A stretch of 64,000 bases of DNA, taken from the NCBI GenBank assembly GCA_039619475.1, contig CM077116.1, forward strand, positions 465,077,576 to 465,141,575, in the 5' to 3' direction. Shown here piece by piece: positions 1-10,339 of the stretch. Each line of letters opens with the position of its first letter. The first letter of the stretch is position 1. The notes beneath the pieces are model-generated. The model had not been told where the DNA came from. It saw only the letters and a program-made list of their open reading frames with translations, and ran no database searches. The DNA comes from Icerya purchasi. Lineage: Eukaryota > Arthropoda > Insecta > Hemiptera > Monophlebidae. A program made the translations under genes and the position numbers.

Positions 1-131
1 CCTCGCCATTTACTTCTTGGCTGATTTCTTACGAACGCGTTTTTCTTTCTTATTCTAAAATTTCTCACTTCTTCTAATAGAACTCCCACTTAACGTCGCT
101 TCCGACTTCTATAAATACATACATACATTAC

Positions 132-136
<5 letters not shown>
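1..136 (+). repeat. Left copy of an inverted duplicated flank
   Basis: These bases match the reverse complement of about 57,011-57,157, with a few substitutions and one indel of about 10 bases. Both copies are followed, in the same relative order, by a TA tract and a SINE. It is non-coding as far as can be seen. It may continue beyond the left edge of the window. It could be part of a larger repeat family or one arm of a segmental duplication; one pair of copies cannot decide this. Confidence 0.75.

Positions 137-206
<70 letters not shown>
137..206. repeat. (TA)n then (AG)n microsatellite
   Basis: An almost pure TA tract passes into an AG tract directly before the 5' end of the SINE at 207. 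The equivalent TA tract in the right-hand copy is where the LTR retrotransposon inserted (52,156). Confidence 0.9.
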
Positions 207-207
<1 letters not shown>

Positions 208-505
208 TGTATGCAGACAGTGTGGTAGTCTATGGTTAAGGTGCTTTGCTAACAAATCAGAGGTCACGATTTCGAGACTTGTATCGTTCCGGATCCAAAT
301 TGCTCTCAAAATTATACCTAATCTGAAATTGAATATTGGTTATACCAGAGAACTATCTGGTGGAAAGTAAAAACAGTCGAGAGAAAAAAACTTGCCCTCC
401 AGTATTCTCATTAAATTTATTAGGCTTTATTACGGAAAGCTTAACTTCACAATCCATCAAATCTTATCAAGGATATATGGGACTTGCTTCACTTACTTTA
501 CATCT
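207..505 (+). mobile_element. tRNA-derived SINE, copy 1
   Basis: About 300 bases similar over their length to the reverse complement of 51,847-52,131 and, with an internal deletion, to 48,776-48,982. The head resembles a tRNA gene: an A-box-like stretch (TGGTAGTCTATGG, near 223) and a B-box-like stretch (GATTTCGAGACTT, near 269), the two internal RNA polymerase III promoter parts. The tail ends near GGGACTTGCTTCACTTAC. No poly(A) tail is kept. It encodes nothing and would depend on a LINE partner for movement. The family name is not known to me; the tRNA origin is inferred from the A/B box spacing. Confidence 0.75.
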
Positions 506-815
506 AGAGTGCTTCTCAAATGGACACAGTACTACCTTTTTTACCCTGAAACCCAGTAACGTCGGTGAAACCCCCGATAAAAACATGATTTACCTTTAGT
601 TAATCATAGAATAACAGCGGATTATTCGATATCGAAACATTGGTTGCTGGTATTTTCTTCGGATAACTTTCTTTTTTTTCCCGCGATCATATTAATTTAG
701 TTTTTAACTCGTACAGTACGCTGCGCTGTAATAAAAATGTTAAAATTGATAGAAACATAAAGAGCATAGTCGAAATTCAGTCCACTGTGAGTCACTCTAT
801 ATATAGACAACAATG

Positions 816-990
816 TAACAAATGTACTTCGCGCAACTGCAGAAATTAAAGACGATTGTGAAATCGGAAGAGTAATGCCATTAAAAACGTTATGATCCAA
901 CAAAGCACCTGGAAAGGACGAGGTAGCTGGCGATATAACAAAAATAGAGGATGTAAAGTAATTACTTGAAACTATGCAATAAATCTGATT
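816..990 (+). pseudogene. Decayed reverse transcriptase fragment (5' part of a split element)
   Basis: In one forward frame, with stops, the sequence reads like the start of a non-LTR reverse transcriptase: an acidic EIKDDCEIG-type run, then SNKAPGKDEVAGDI, the typical N-x-APG-x-D motif at the N-terminal edge of the RT domain. It stops being recognisable near 990, about 80 bases before the poly(T) end of the Jockey-like element. RT motifs of the same strand resume at about 5,870, so this is probably the upstream half of one old element. Confidence 0.55.
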
Positions 991-1060
991 GGTAATAAGC
1001 GATTTTTTTTATAATTCATACACAAAAAAAAAAGTCAATATTAGATTGCAACAATTAAAG

Positions 1061-1068
1061 AACTAGAT
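1061..1068. repeat. Candidate target-site duplication of the Jockey-like element, left
   Basis: AACTAGAT lies directly before the poly(T) that is the element's poly(A) tail on the minus strand. The same eight bases occur at 5,625-5,632, just outside the 5' UTR. An 8-bp match at this exact place is unlikely by chance but is short. Confidence 0.55.
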
Positions 1069-1094
1069 ATTTTTTTTTTTTTTTTTTTTTTTTT

Positions 1095-1320
1095 ATTTCA
1101 CTTCTACAACTAGCCCTTACAGGCTATCTAGCAGATCTTTATATGAAAGGTGCGGAGTGGAGAAGGCTAGGAGGGGGAGGGATAGGATGGAAGGTGCAGA
1201 GTGGAGAAGGTTGGGAGGGAGAGGGACAGGAAAGAACATGACTAAGAAGAGGCCAGCGTGACAGAAATGCAACCACCCGTTGGTGGGCAATTTCTGGTGC
1301 TTACGCAGTTAAATGCACGT
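1095..1320 (-). other. 3' UTR of the Jockey-like element, with a 44-bp tandem duplication
   Basis: Between the ORF2 stop and the poly(A) tail. It holds a purine-rich (plus-strand reading) direct repeat of period 44, at about 1,147-1,190 and 1,191-1,234. The two units differ at a few positions, so the duplication may be a family feature rather than new in this copy. Confidence 0.7.
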
Positions 1321-3138
1321 TTACACGGTTAAATCAAAAACTTTCCTTCTCTGTAGACGCCTAACTTCCTCGGAGTTGTCCATCAGTGCGATCGCTAGCG
1401 GATTATCGTGATTCTCCAGTCGACGAAGGTACTTCGTCGCCTCCTCTGATGCTACTTCGGAAACATACTTCACGTCGAAATCGGTATGTAGCGTTTTATT
1501 TGAAATGAACCAGGGAGCGTTTGTCATCATACGCAGTACTTTGTTTTGGAATCGTTGCAAGATTTGTATATTAGTGTGTTTCGAACATCCCCATAACGGT
1601 GCTCCGTACCGCCAAATTGGCTTTAATAGCATCTCATAGAGTAATATCTTGTTCTCCATCGTCAATTCGGATTGTCTTCCTACTAGCCAGTTCATATTGC
1701 GGAGCCTGATGTCCAAGTGCTTACGTTTCATCATTATGTGGTGCCTCCAAGTTAGTTTGTTATCCATGTGTATACCAAGATAGCATGCAGTATTTTTTTG
1801 TGGTATTTCGTTATTACCGATACAGATTTTTGGCACCGAAGTTATATGACGGTTTGTGAATGTTACGTGCGTTGACTTAATCGTATTTATTTTAAGGCGC
1901 CACTTGTCAAACCACGATGCCACTTCTGTGACCGCATGTTGCACATTCGTAATGCACTCCTGTAAGTCATTAGCGGAGCAGACTAGCGCAGTGTCATCTG
2001 CAAACGTGGCGATGTCGACATTTCCAACCTCTGGTACATCAGATGTGTATATGACATATAGTAATGGCCCCAGTACGCTACCTTGCGGTACACCGGCGCC
2101 TATTTCACGTACTGCCGACAAGGATTCACCACTTTTGACCCGAAATGTTCGATGCTGCAGATACGATTTCAGCAGCACGCAATACGGAGTAGGTAGTATT
2201 TTCGCCAATTTGTCCATCAGTCCTGAATGCCACACAGTATCGAAGGCTTTTTCAACATCAAGGAAGACAGCAGTGCAGACTTCCTTTTTTTCCAAGCAGT
2301 CTTCAATTTTACAGACGATACGGTGTACCTGTTCAATAGTGCCGTGTTTCTGCCTGAACCCGAATTGATGCAGCGGAATCGTGTTTCCAACTATTTCCAC
2401 TAGTCTTTTGTGCAACAACTTCTCAAATATTTTTGACAAAACAGGCAGAAACGATATCGGTCTGTAGGACCCTGTTTTTTCCGGTGGTTTACCTTCTTTG
2501 AGTATTAGAATAATTTGCGCAAGTTTCCATTGTGTCGGGAAATATGACAATCTCAACATTGCATTATATATGTAGGTTAGCAATACTACTGCTTTGCGAG
2601 GTAATTGCTTTACTATTTTAGGTGTGATCAGATCATAGCCGGGGGCCTTCTTTGGGTTTAAAGTCTTTATTACTGCTTTGACTTCTCCTGGTGACACATA
2701 TTTTATGGATGGCGAGTTCACTCTTTCCCATGAGCAGTAGGTTTGATTATTACCAATGTTTGTAGCTTGCGGCTGAAATACCTTTTCTAGGTAGTCTGCA
2801 AATTCCTCAGCTTTTTCTTCATCTTTCCTAGCCCACTCTCCACTTTTTTTAAGTATTGGAGATTCGCCTTGCTTCGGCTGTTTCATTTGCTTTGTAGCCC
2901 TCCACAAGCTATATCCATTTGCTTGTGAGGGCGACAGGTGCTTGACGTAGCTATTAAATGACTTGTTTTTTAAGTCCTGTAATGTAAATCTTATTCTTTT
3001 AATAGCACGATTAAGTTGATTTTTCATTTGTGGATCTCTGTTTCTCTGCCAGATTTTCCTCAATTTCCGTTTGTTTTGAACAGCTTCCCTTATGTACTTA
3101 GGATAATTTTGCACATGTTGATGCGGTTTAACTTCCAT
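1321..3138 (-). CDS. ORF2 C-terminal part: reverse transcriptase of the Jockey-like element
   Basis: 605 codons from the first Met; the frame is open further upstream to about 3,212, so this Met is not the natural start. It makes cDNA by target-primed reverse transcription. RT motifs in order: KKAPGYDLITP near residue 165, SYRPISFLPVLSKIFEKLL, HQFGFRQKHGT, FLDVEKAFDTVW near 294 (first catalytic Asp), GVPQGSVLGPLLYVIYTSD, and the FADD catalytic box near 378, then a YLG motif and the thumb region. All catalytic aspartates are present. No RNase H follows. It is separated from the endonuclease part by a single frameshift near 3,207-3,214. Apart from that the protein looks functional. Confidence 0.9.
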   Translation of the reverse strand: MEVKPHQHVQNYPKYIREAVQNKRKLRKIWQRNRDPQMKNQLNRAIKRIRFTLQDLKNKSFNSYVKHLSPSQANGYSLWRATKQMKQPKQGESPILKKSGEWARKDEEKAEEFADYLEKVFQPQATNIGNNQTYCSWERVNSPSIKYVSPGEVKAVIKTLNPKKAPGYDLITPKIVKQLPRKAVVLLTYIYNAMLRLSYFPTQWKLAQIILILKEGKPPEKTGSYRPISFLPVLSKIFEKLLHKRLVEIVGNTIPLHQFGFRQKHGTIEQVHRIVCKIEDCLEKKEVCTAVFLDVEKAFDTVWHSGLMDKLAKILPTPYCVLLKSYLQHRTFRVKSGESLSAVREIGAGVPQGSVLGPLLYVIYTSDVPEVGNVDIATFADDTALVCSANDLQECITNVQHAVTEVASWFDKWRLKINTIKSTHVTFTNRHITSVPKICIGNNEIPQKNTACYLGIHMDNKLTWRHHIMMKRKHLDIRLRNMNWLVGRQSELTMENKILLYEMLLKPIWRYGAPLWGCSKHTNIQILQRFQNKVLRMMTNAPWFISNKTLHTDFDVKYVSEVASEEATKYLRRLENHDNPLAIALMDNSEEVRRLQRRKVFDLTV

Positions 3139-3949
3139 TGTTGATGCCCGTGCTGCTGAGCATATATTGGTGACAATATATTCGATAGCATTTTCTATAT
3201 CTGAAGGTGATTAGTTCATCTGCAAACTGTGTCCAATTTGTATTATAATTTGTAAGCGTCATTGCCTTTTTCTTCATTATTATACTAGCACTGATTGTCA
3301 AAATTATGGGAGTGTGATCCGAGGTTAGCGATAAATCGTCATCTATGGCCATGTAATTTGAAGAGATTCCTCTGACAATAAAGAAGTCTAGAAGGTCCGG
3401 GGTTTTCCTTCTATCGCTAGGCCAGTATGTTGGTTTTCCAGTTGATATGGCGTCACATTTGCAACACTTCATTGCATTCATTAGTTCCCGTCCCCTGGGA
3501 AGAGTTAGCCGCGAACCCCAATATGTGTTTTTGGAATTATAGTCTCCACCTATTATGCATCTACTTCCTAATGTTTTAAAAAATTTGACAAAATCTGCGC
3601 TCTTGATTTTGTGTTTCGGTGGGCAGTAAACCGCGGATACCGACACGCATCCGTTGTTATCAGACACCATTACTGATGACGCCTGTAGATGTTCCGACTG
3701 ATATTTGTTTAATTCATAATGCTTTATATTACTTTTAATTATTACCGCTGCGCCACCGTGTGCTCTGCTGTCTGGATGCATTGTGTAATAAGCGGTATAA
3801 TTTGGAATCTTAACATAGCTCTTATCAGTAAAATGTATCTCCGAGACTAACATTATGTCAATTTTCTCATTATGTAGGAACATTTCTACTTCTCGTATAC
3901 GTCTTAGTAGTCCATTAGCGTTGAACGAAGCTATTCTCAAATCCTTCAT
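3128..3949 (-). CDS. ORF2 N-terminal part: AP-like endonuclease of the Jockey-like element
   Basis: 273 codons; the last ~25 are out of frame and not real. It nicks target DNA to start reverse transcription. Exonuclease-endonuclease-phosphatase motifs are visible: SFNANG near residue 9, VSEIHF (catalytic Glu) near 36, VSAVYCPP, GGDYNSKN (Asp/Asn) near 135, and SDHTPI (Asp/His) near 211. The frame switches at about 3,207-3,214: past that point the other frame reads DIENAIEYIVTN and runs into the RT part, so one base was gained or lost in a single ORF2 of about 875 codons. The start ATG overlaps the ORF1 stop in the tetranucleotide ATGA (3,946-3,949). Confidence 0.88.
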   Translation of the reverse strand: MKDLRIASFNANGLLRRIREVEMFLHNEKIDIMLVSEIHFTDKSYVKIPNYTAYYTMHPDSRAHGGAAVIIKSNIKHYELNKYQSEHLQASSVMVSDNNGCVSVSAVYCPPKHKIKSADFVKFFKTLGSRCIIGGDYNSKNTYWGSRLTLPRGRELMNAMKCCKCDAISTGKPTYWPSDRRKTPDLLDFFIVRGISSNYMAIDDDLSLTSDHTPIILTISASIIMKKKAMTLTNYNTNWTQFADELITFRYRKCYRIYCHQYMLSSTGINNGS

Positions 3950-5478
3950 TTTTGGGCCAGTGTAGCAACAATTGTATGTAATATGTTTGTTATCATGTCA
4001 TTTTGTTGCTTCATCATTTCCATCATCATATTTCTTATTTCGTTTATCATGCTCGATATCATGTTTTCTACGTCTCTCAAACTGCACTCGCTTATTTGGT
4101 TTCCCTCTGGTTTTCTGTTTCTATGTGCAGCCGCCATTCGTGCGAAGGACACACCTCTATCTACCTGGTTAGGTATTGAATTTGCTTGCGGTGCAGCGAC
4201 AGTTCGAATATTCATAGGTGGATAGTTTAGGTTGTTTATAGCTGGAGGTGCTACATCAGTATTGAATGACGCCACAGTTGGAAGGTTAATTCTTTTTTGC
4301 TGCCTACTCTCCCCGTATCTCTTGTTTATAAGGTCTTGATATATTTTACAGCCCTTGTAGTTGGCTGGATGCGGTCCATCACAGTGTGCACAAACAGCTG
4401 GTGTATTCATTGCTTGGGTACAATTTTTTGAGTCATGATTGCCAGCGCATTTAACACAAACGAAATCGCAGTTGCAGTAGGTCTTTGTGTGGCCATATCG
4501 TTGGCACCTGGTACATTGTGCTATGATGTTCTTCTTATATGGCGCTTCCACTTTAACACGCATATTTAATAAGTAGTTCAGTTTATATATTTCCTTATTA
4601 TTCTCATTTGGCTCGATCTCAACGAAAAATATGGGTAAAGGTTCTTTAGTTACCCTGTGTTTAATATTAATTGCGTGCCTAACCTTATGACCTTCAGTCA
4701 GTAGCGCAAGTTTAATGTCATCAAGCTCAATAGAATTATGCAGATTGCGTATCACCACTTTGAAACCTTTCTCTTTTGGAACTTGAAATGTATGGTGTTT
4801 AATGTTGGCATCATTGAAGTAACGAATTAATTTTCTATATTCGTCTATTTCCTCGACTCTAACCTCTATTCTTTGATCACTCATCGATCGGCATTTGATT
4901 TGTTTTGGATGTACATGCTTTGTTAAATCAATAAACATTTTACGAAAGTCCATTACCCCGTACACTGTGATGGGGGGAACTTTAGGTTTACTATTTCCTA
5001 CACTATTACTATTATCCTCGCCAGTGGAATTTCCTTGGTTCTCGTTACCATTATGCTCAGAGTCGTCGTCATCCTTGGCGTCGTCTCCATCTTGCTGGTC
5101 TTGTAAACAGGAAAATCGGTTCTTCGTTGTTATTGCAGCTACTGTTGCTGCTACTGCGGGGGGAAATCGTTTCTTTTTAGCGGTGTTGCCACCACTTAGT
5201 TCGGTCGATGTGCCACTGCTACTACTTCTACCGTTCTTTCCAGTTCTACGCGACCTTTTTTTTGATTTAACGTTTTGCCAATCCGTTCGCGCAGATAATG
5301 TATTCGCGTGGTCTGTCGTGAAGTCACCTTTGCTAACACTGCTACCTTGCTGGGGCAATTGCTTGTCTATTTCCATGTTAGCTATTGCTGCTGTTGCTGC
5401 TTGCACAGTTGGAGCCAAGAAGGTGTGTGTGTCACTTTTAAGCGACTCGTTCCCCGTACGAGATCCTGGAGGACCCAT
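3946..5478 (-). CDS. ORF1 (Gag-like nucleic-acid-binding protein) of the Jockey-like element
   Basis: 510 codons, uninterrupted. ORF1 proteins of this group coat the element RNA. The N-terminal third is low-complexity and polar, with a basic KSKKRSRRTGKNGR patch near residue 70 and an acidic DDAKDDDDSEHNG stretch near 133. The middle (about residues 200-310) resembles the domain that commonly precedes Jockey knuckles. Three zinc knuckles follow at about 320-375: CTRCQRYGHTKTYC, CVKCAGNHDSKNC and CAHCDGPHPANYKGC. The C-terminus has a Met/Asn-rich helix near 480. It ends in ATGA, whose ATG begins ORF2. Confidence 0.88.
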   Translation of the reverse strand: MGPPGSRTGNESLKSDTHTFLAPTVQAATAAIANMEIDKQLPQQGSSVSKGDFTTDHANTLSARTDWQNVKSKKRSRRTGKNGRSSSSGTSTELSGGNTAKKKRFPPAVAATVAAITTKNRFSCLQDQQDGDDAKDDDDSEHNGNENQGNSTGEDNSNSVGNSKPKVPPITVYGVMDFRKMFIDLTKHVHPKQIKCRSMSDQRIEVRVEEIDEYRKLIRYFNDANIKHHTFQVPKEKGFKVVIRNLHNSIELDDIKLALLTEGHKVRHAINIKHRVTKEPLPIFFVEIEPNENNKEIYKLNYLLNMRVKVEAPYKKNIIAQCTRCQRYGHTKTYCNCDFVCVKCAGNHDSKNCTQAMNTPAVCAHCDGPHPANYKGCKIYQDLINKRYGESRQQKRINLPTVASFNTDVAPPAINNLNYPPMNIRTVAAPQANSIPNQVDRGVSFARMAAAHRNRKPEGNQISECSLRDVENMISSMINEIRNMMMEMMKQQNDMITNILHTIVATLAQK

Positions 5479-5624
5479 ATCTCGGACGAGGAGACGGGCA
5501 ATTTTTCGTTAAGACTGTGTTCGAGTTTCTTACTAATAGCCGCTGTTAGTTTGGAACGAATACAACCTTTCCCACCGATATAAATTATTGATAAGAAGCG
5601 AATGTCTGTTGGCTGCTGTAAATT

Positions 5625-5632
5625 AACTAGAT
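5625..5632. repeat. Candidate target-site duplication of the Jockey-like element, right
   Basis: AACTAGAT, identical to 1,061-1,068, at the 5' end of the minus-strand element. It defines a 5' UTR of about 146 bases. Confidence 0.55.
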
Positions 5633-5759
5633 TAAATAACCAGCTACTTTAAATAAGCAAGTTAAAGAGATAACGAAATAATGTAAAATTAGAATAATCT
5701 CACCGACAGCGCCGGAACATCCGATGCAGCGACCGCGATAAGAATACAAAAGATTGTTA

Positions 5760-6880
5760 CGAAGATAACACTAGCGTAATATCCCGAAACGAACGCGAGA
5801 GAACAAAACTCGTATCGAGTCATTCACACATAGATATTACAAACGATAGCAAGATATCACGATAAAAGACTGTGAAATATTACATACTGTCACAAATCGC
5901 TGAAGAACAAACTGATTTTTTTGTATTCAAAAGGAAAAAGAGAAACTAGGCAACAAAAATAATTCAAATAAAGCAGATAATAGAAAAATCGAGAGAGTAT
6001 AACAAAATTGTAGAGTAAAGCCTTTGAATGGATCAAATGAACGTACCACCTATGGGAAATTTGATGCACAATAGAGATGTATCTTTACATCTAATAAACT
6101 CGATTCAAAACGTATACGAAGCCGCTGTACGAACGAAAAATGTTATTTCTGATAAATTAGGAATCCGATGTGAAGTCGGACAAGTCTGCATTTTGCCGCC
6201 GTCACTAACATATACATTGAATATATATCGTGCGAAAAACCCCAGTAGATGAAGATATCGCTATGAAAATCCTTTGCCGCAGTTTACAATACCTAGGCAC
6301 ATATGCTGATGACAAAGTCCTTATGGTATCAAGCCAGCAGGAAATAGAAGCAATAATGGTTAGACTTGTCTACCATATGGGCTTCACATAAACCGAAATA
6401 AAACTGAACCGAATAATAGAGGGAAAATCGAAAATAGAAACTGTAACGATACGACACGATCGCTGCATATAATGCGGAGTTGACAAATAAAATTATTTTA
6501 GTTCGATAGTCGACCGCAGGTGTGCGTCAATGGAATAAAAAAAACTTGAGCGCATCATATACATATCTCGGATTTGGAAAGACTCGGCCGTAACAGAAAA
6601 CACTAAACTGAAATTACTAGTCAGCATAATATTTTCAACGTATAATCCTAAAACACGGACTCGAAAGAAAGCGCAGCTACAAGCGTTCGGAACGCCAATT
6701 ACAGACAGATGCCAAGAATACAGTGGAACCGATTCCAGGCAAATAGGTTAGTGCTACTAGAATTGGAAATAAACAATGATAAGAGACTGTTTTAACATAG
6801 TCTAGGATTTTTTTCACACTTAATACGAAGGCAAAACCTGAAGAGTGGAAGGGTAGAGGACCAGCGATAGACCGCCGACT
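5760..6880 (+). pseudogene. Decayed reverse transcriptase, downstream part of the split element
   Basis: A forward RT relic with several stops and frameshifts. Seen in order: IAEEQT near 5,900 (where QFGFRKG-like sequence is expected), IKQIIEKSREYNKIVE at 5,968, LINSIQNVYEAAVRTKN near 6,091, a damaged G-V-x-Q-G region, YADDKVLM near 6,304 (catalytic box), YTYLGF near 6,560, and KKAQLQAFGTP near 6,667 where a thumb-region motif is expected. The motif order continues from 816-990, so the Jockey-like element split it. The family is probably CR1/RTE/Jockey-like; the relic is too damaged to say more. Confidence 0.6.
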
Positions 6881-9800
6881 AAATTTACGAACAAAATCCA
6901 ATATATATATACGAGAACGCACGAAAACATTTAGACGATTCGAGATTGTAAACAATGGAGAAAAATTGTGCATGAATAATAACGGGCAATATGGTGCCAT
7001 AACCCGCGGCAAGGCTAAACAGATGGAAAAATATCGTTTCAGTTATCACATGTGCATAGAAGAATAGCAAAAACGTGTGGTTATAACCCAGCAATTTTCG
7101 CCCAGTACACTCGTCTCTTTGCTCAGTTTATCGATGCGCAATATATGTATCCTCATTACCCGTACAGTTGGTCGGGCGCTGAACAAAAGCATAAAAAGAA
7201 GAATACGTGAATCAGATCGCCGATACTGGAAACTAATCAGAAACTTAAGAAGAGAGAACTAACTGTACTGCTAGCAAGATAGGAACTGGAAATGAGAGAA
7301 ATTGTTAGAACGAAGCTGTAAAAATGTGAGGGAAAGAATGGCTAAAATAGGGCGTGACCTACATCAAGCTTGTACAGTGTCAGTAGGATAGAAAATAGAA
7401 AAAGTGCGCACTGGCTAATTGTGGAAGAAACGAAAATTCGAAGTAGGCCTTTGAGAGCGAACGGTAATGGCCGGTTTTCATAATTAGCGCGATTGAAATT
7501 AGGAGTGAAGCTTGAATTAACTTGGTAAACTTGACAGCGTGGCGGCGGTTAATTTTTCGCTCGAACAGACTCAATCAAAGGCTCCGGTTTACTAATGCTG
7601 ATTAATTGCGCAGTTTACAAATTCAGTTATTTCGGAGGAGCAGTTTTCAAGCGAGTATGTCACGTTAGAGTGTGTGGCAGTTCTACAGCGGAAGGAAGAT
7701 TTTTGCGTAATTTCCACTGTGGGCTGCTCTTAAGAAATCTTAAAAAGAATGGAGCATTCCTGATTATATTTCGTTCGCTGTCGACGTCAAGGAACAGTCG
7801 CTGCAGATAGCGATAACAGCGGTAAACAGAACGGTAGGGGTAAATAAGAAGGAGAGATAAACGAGTAGCAGTAAGAGGTAGGAAGTTGTTCTAAATAGGA
7901 GCAAGATGACTCGAAGTGAAGTTTAGTCAAAGAGCAGCTCAATTCAATTTTCATGCTTCATTTTACGCTCGAAAGACCCGAAGGAACCGCTCTCGGTGCT
8001 GCAGTGTGTGTCGCTATTAAACTACTTCCTGTTCTTTTCCGAATAGCTTTTAAATTAGCGCGGAATCGCTCAATTTTCCACTTTTAAAATAAACAACTTT
8101 GGAATAAATTTCGTTTAAAAGTGTACAGATACATATATATATATATATATACACATTTATATATTTTTCACTACGCTAATCCGTCCCGTTTACTATGCGA
8201 TCAGTTGTTGGAGCACTCTTAGTAACCTACATTTACACCATCGTGCACAAAAATCTTCGACGGAGTATAGCACACCACAGAAGCCATTTTATTTTTTGGT
8301 AAACTCAACACCTTTCCGATAGTACTGTTATAGCGCACAGTAGTATTGTAACAGTAGGCACGCACTGGGCAAGATAATAAAGTTGTTCTCGATCAGATTC
8401 TCGAAATAACAGATACGACCGATAAAACAGGAAGGATATGAAAGGCGAGCGTTTTTGAATGTTTTTTTTTTTTTTTTTTTTTTTTTTTGTAGAAAAATAC
8501 TCCGGTGGTAGACACACACACGAACTACAATTAACTCGAAAAAGTTGAAAAATTACTTCATTCCTTATACAGTTAAACTATCTTTGGCACACATTGTAAT
8601 GTTTCATTTACAACTTTCTGAAATTCCCTTTTCTCCCCACTAAAACGCAAATAATATAAACCCGCGTAAAATTTTGGAGAAAAAATAACCACAAATAATT
8701 AAGTAAAATTTGAAAGAGTTTACATTACTGATGTGCTGTTAGGGCTTAATTACACGATAACTTCGTTTCAATCATCCTGGTGGAACTGGCATTTCAGGAA
8801 ACAAGAAATAATTGAAGAGGAAGTAACGATAAGAGACCCCCGCCGAGTAATAAGAGAGTGTACCGAGGAAAATAATAAACATCGAACAAAATTTTGTGAA
8901 AATAGATAATGAGAAAACAACAAAACAATGTACGTGAAAATACTTAAAATTGTAACAGCTAATAAATGAAAATGAAAACAAAATTATTCGAATATCTCTG
9001 AAGCATCCTGTTAGTGAGGAGGATAGTAAGGCATATAAAATCAAGCAGGTTGTAGAATGATTATGCTGGATCACCAAGTAAAAATTCTTTGTTTTCTTAG
9101 GAATTTTGATAGAACTGAATTACACTTTCGTTCCATAAAAAAAAAAAAAAAAAAAAAAAATCAAAAAAGAAAAAAACAAACAACTTCCTTTCGTACTTTT
9201 TCTTTATACAAAAGCTGTGAAGGAAGTTACAGTGTTCAGAAAAGTTCTAATGAGTACCGCTACTAATCGTATCGAATTCATCATCTTATTCGTTTGTAGA
9301 GCTATATTTAGCGACGTCTGCAAGCTGGGGGAATATATTATTTTTCTGTACGGTATTCTGTGGCGCACGGATAGCTAGTGTAAACAAGTTCAATTTGAAT
9401 TGCACGTTAGTTTTGAGTATGAATTGAAATTGGGCGGCAGAGGATAGTTTGGATAAAGATCGTGTATGGTCAGCGTGGAAATGTGAGCTGTGTATTACGC
9501 TGAATGTAAATCAGAATATAGCGCTGAATATGACTCTAACTACCATCAAGAGGTTGCGTGTAAGCTATACAAACGACACATTGTAATGAACATATAGTCC
9601 AGACAAACAACTGAAAATGCAGAATCTCTTAATTTATGACGATCAGTTAGCTCACTGCTGGGTCAAGTTTCTGCAAAAATGTAATGGACGGAAATGCGAT
9701 ACTCCTTTTGTATGCACAAAGCGTATGGTTCATGCGTGGGCTAATCATAATACCGAATGTAGCACTAAACATATTGTGATACTGAATAATGTGATGAGTT

Positions 9801-10339
9801 TTTATGCATGAGCCGAATCTGAGCATAAGTTAAATGTGATGGTGACGAACCGCCTTCTGAATATAGCGCGCATGTTCGTAGCGCCGAGTATAAACGACTT
9901 GCTTAATGTGGGGTCCTACAGTTGATAAACGCGAGTGACACTTACGCATGACCTGGCATTGCTGAATCCGACGATTTTAATATTGTCTTTCAAATGCGGC
10001 GCTCGCACGATGTAATAATACCTGAGTATTGCACTAGTTTTCTCATGTATGTAAGACTGCTATTGACGAATACGACTAGAATGTGCTCCTCGCTAACTAG
10101 CTGAATGTTGGCTTCCTAGTGTAAAATCGCGAATGGGCGCTTCATGTAATACTAAACACAAACATCGTTCACGTCGTAAAATACTGTTTTGAAATGAGGA
10201 TACCCCATAAGAGGTGATTTAAGAGATGAACGTGGTGTTAAATTTGCTTCGTGTCTATTAGTTTATAGCCAACCGAAACTGAAATTTTTTTACAAGTTTA
10301 TTTTTTCATTTTAATAAACGTGCGCGGATCCAAACTACC
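6881..10339. other. No recognised gene; AT-rich intergenic DNA
   Basis: Short open frames only, none with a recognisable domain. It holds a (TA)n tract at about 8,132-8,151 and poly(T)/poly(A) runs at about 8,462-8,488 and 9,138-9,161. Around 9,430-10,180 many short phrases recur loosely (TGAATGT, AATATAGCGC), without a clean period. Nothing here can be called a gene. Confidence 0.6.

Larger units (their letters stand above)
1069..5624 (-). mobile_element. Nearly full-length Jockey-like non-LTR retrotransposon
   Basis: A two-ORF LINE of about 4.56 kb on the minus strand: 5' UTR (5,479-5,624), ORF1 with zinc knuckles (3,946-5,478), ORF2 with apurinic-like endonuclease and reverse transcriptase (1,321-3,949, one frameshift), 3' UTR (1,095-1,320), and a poly(A) tail seen as poly(T) at about 1,070-1,094. 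There is no RNase H domain, as usual for many Jockey members. The candidate 8-bp duplication AACTAGAT sets the ends; the 5' end depends on it. ORF1 is open and ORF2 has only one visible lesion, so the insertion is young. It sits inside an older RT element of the opposite strand. Confidence 0.85.

Noticed and set aside
1856..2368. 170-codon forward frame
   Set aside because: Exactly antisense to the RT coding region of the Jockey-like element; Ser/Cys-rich with no domain.
4895..5512. 205-codon forward frame
   Set aside because: Antisense to ORF1 of the Jockey-like element; low complexity produced by its repeat-rich N-terminus.
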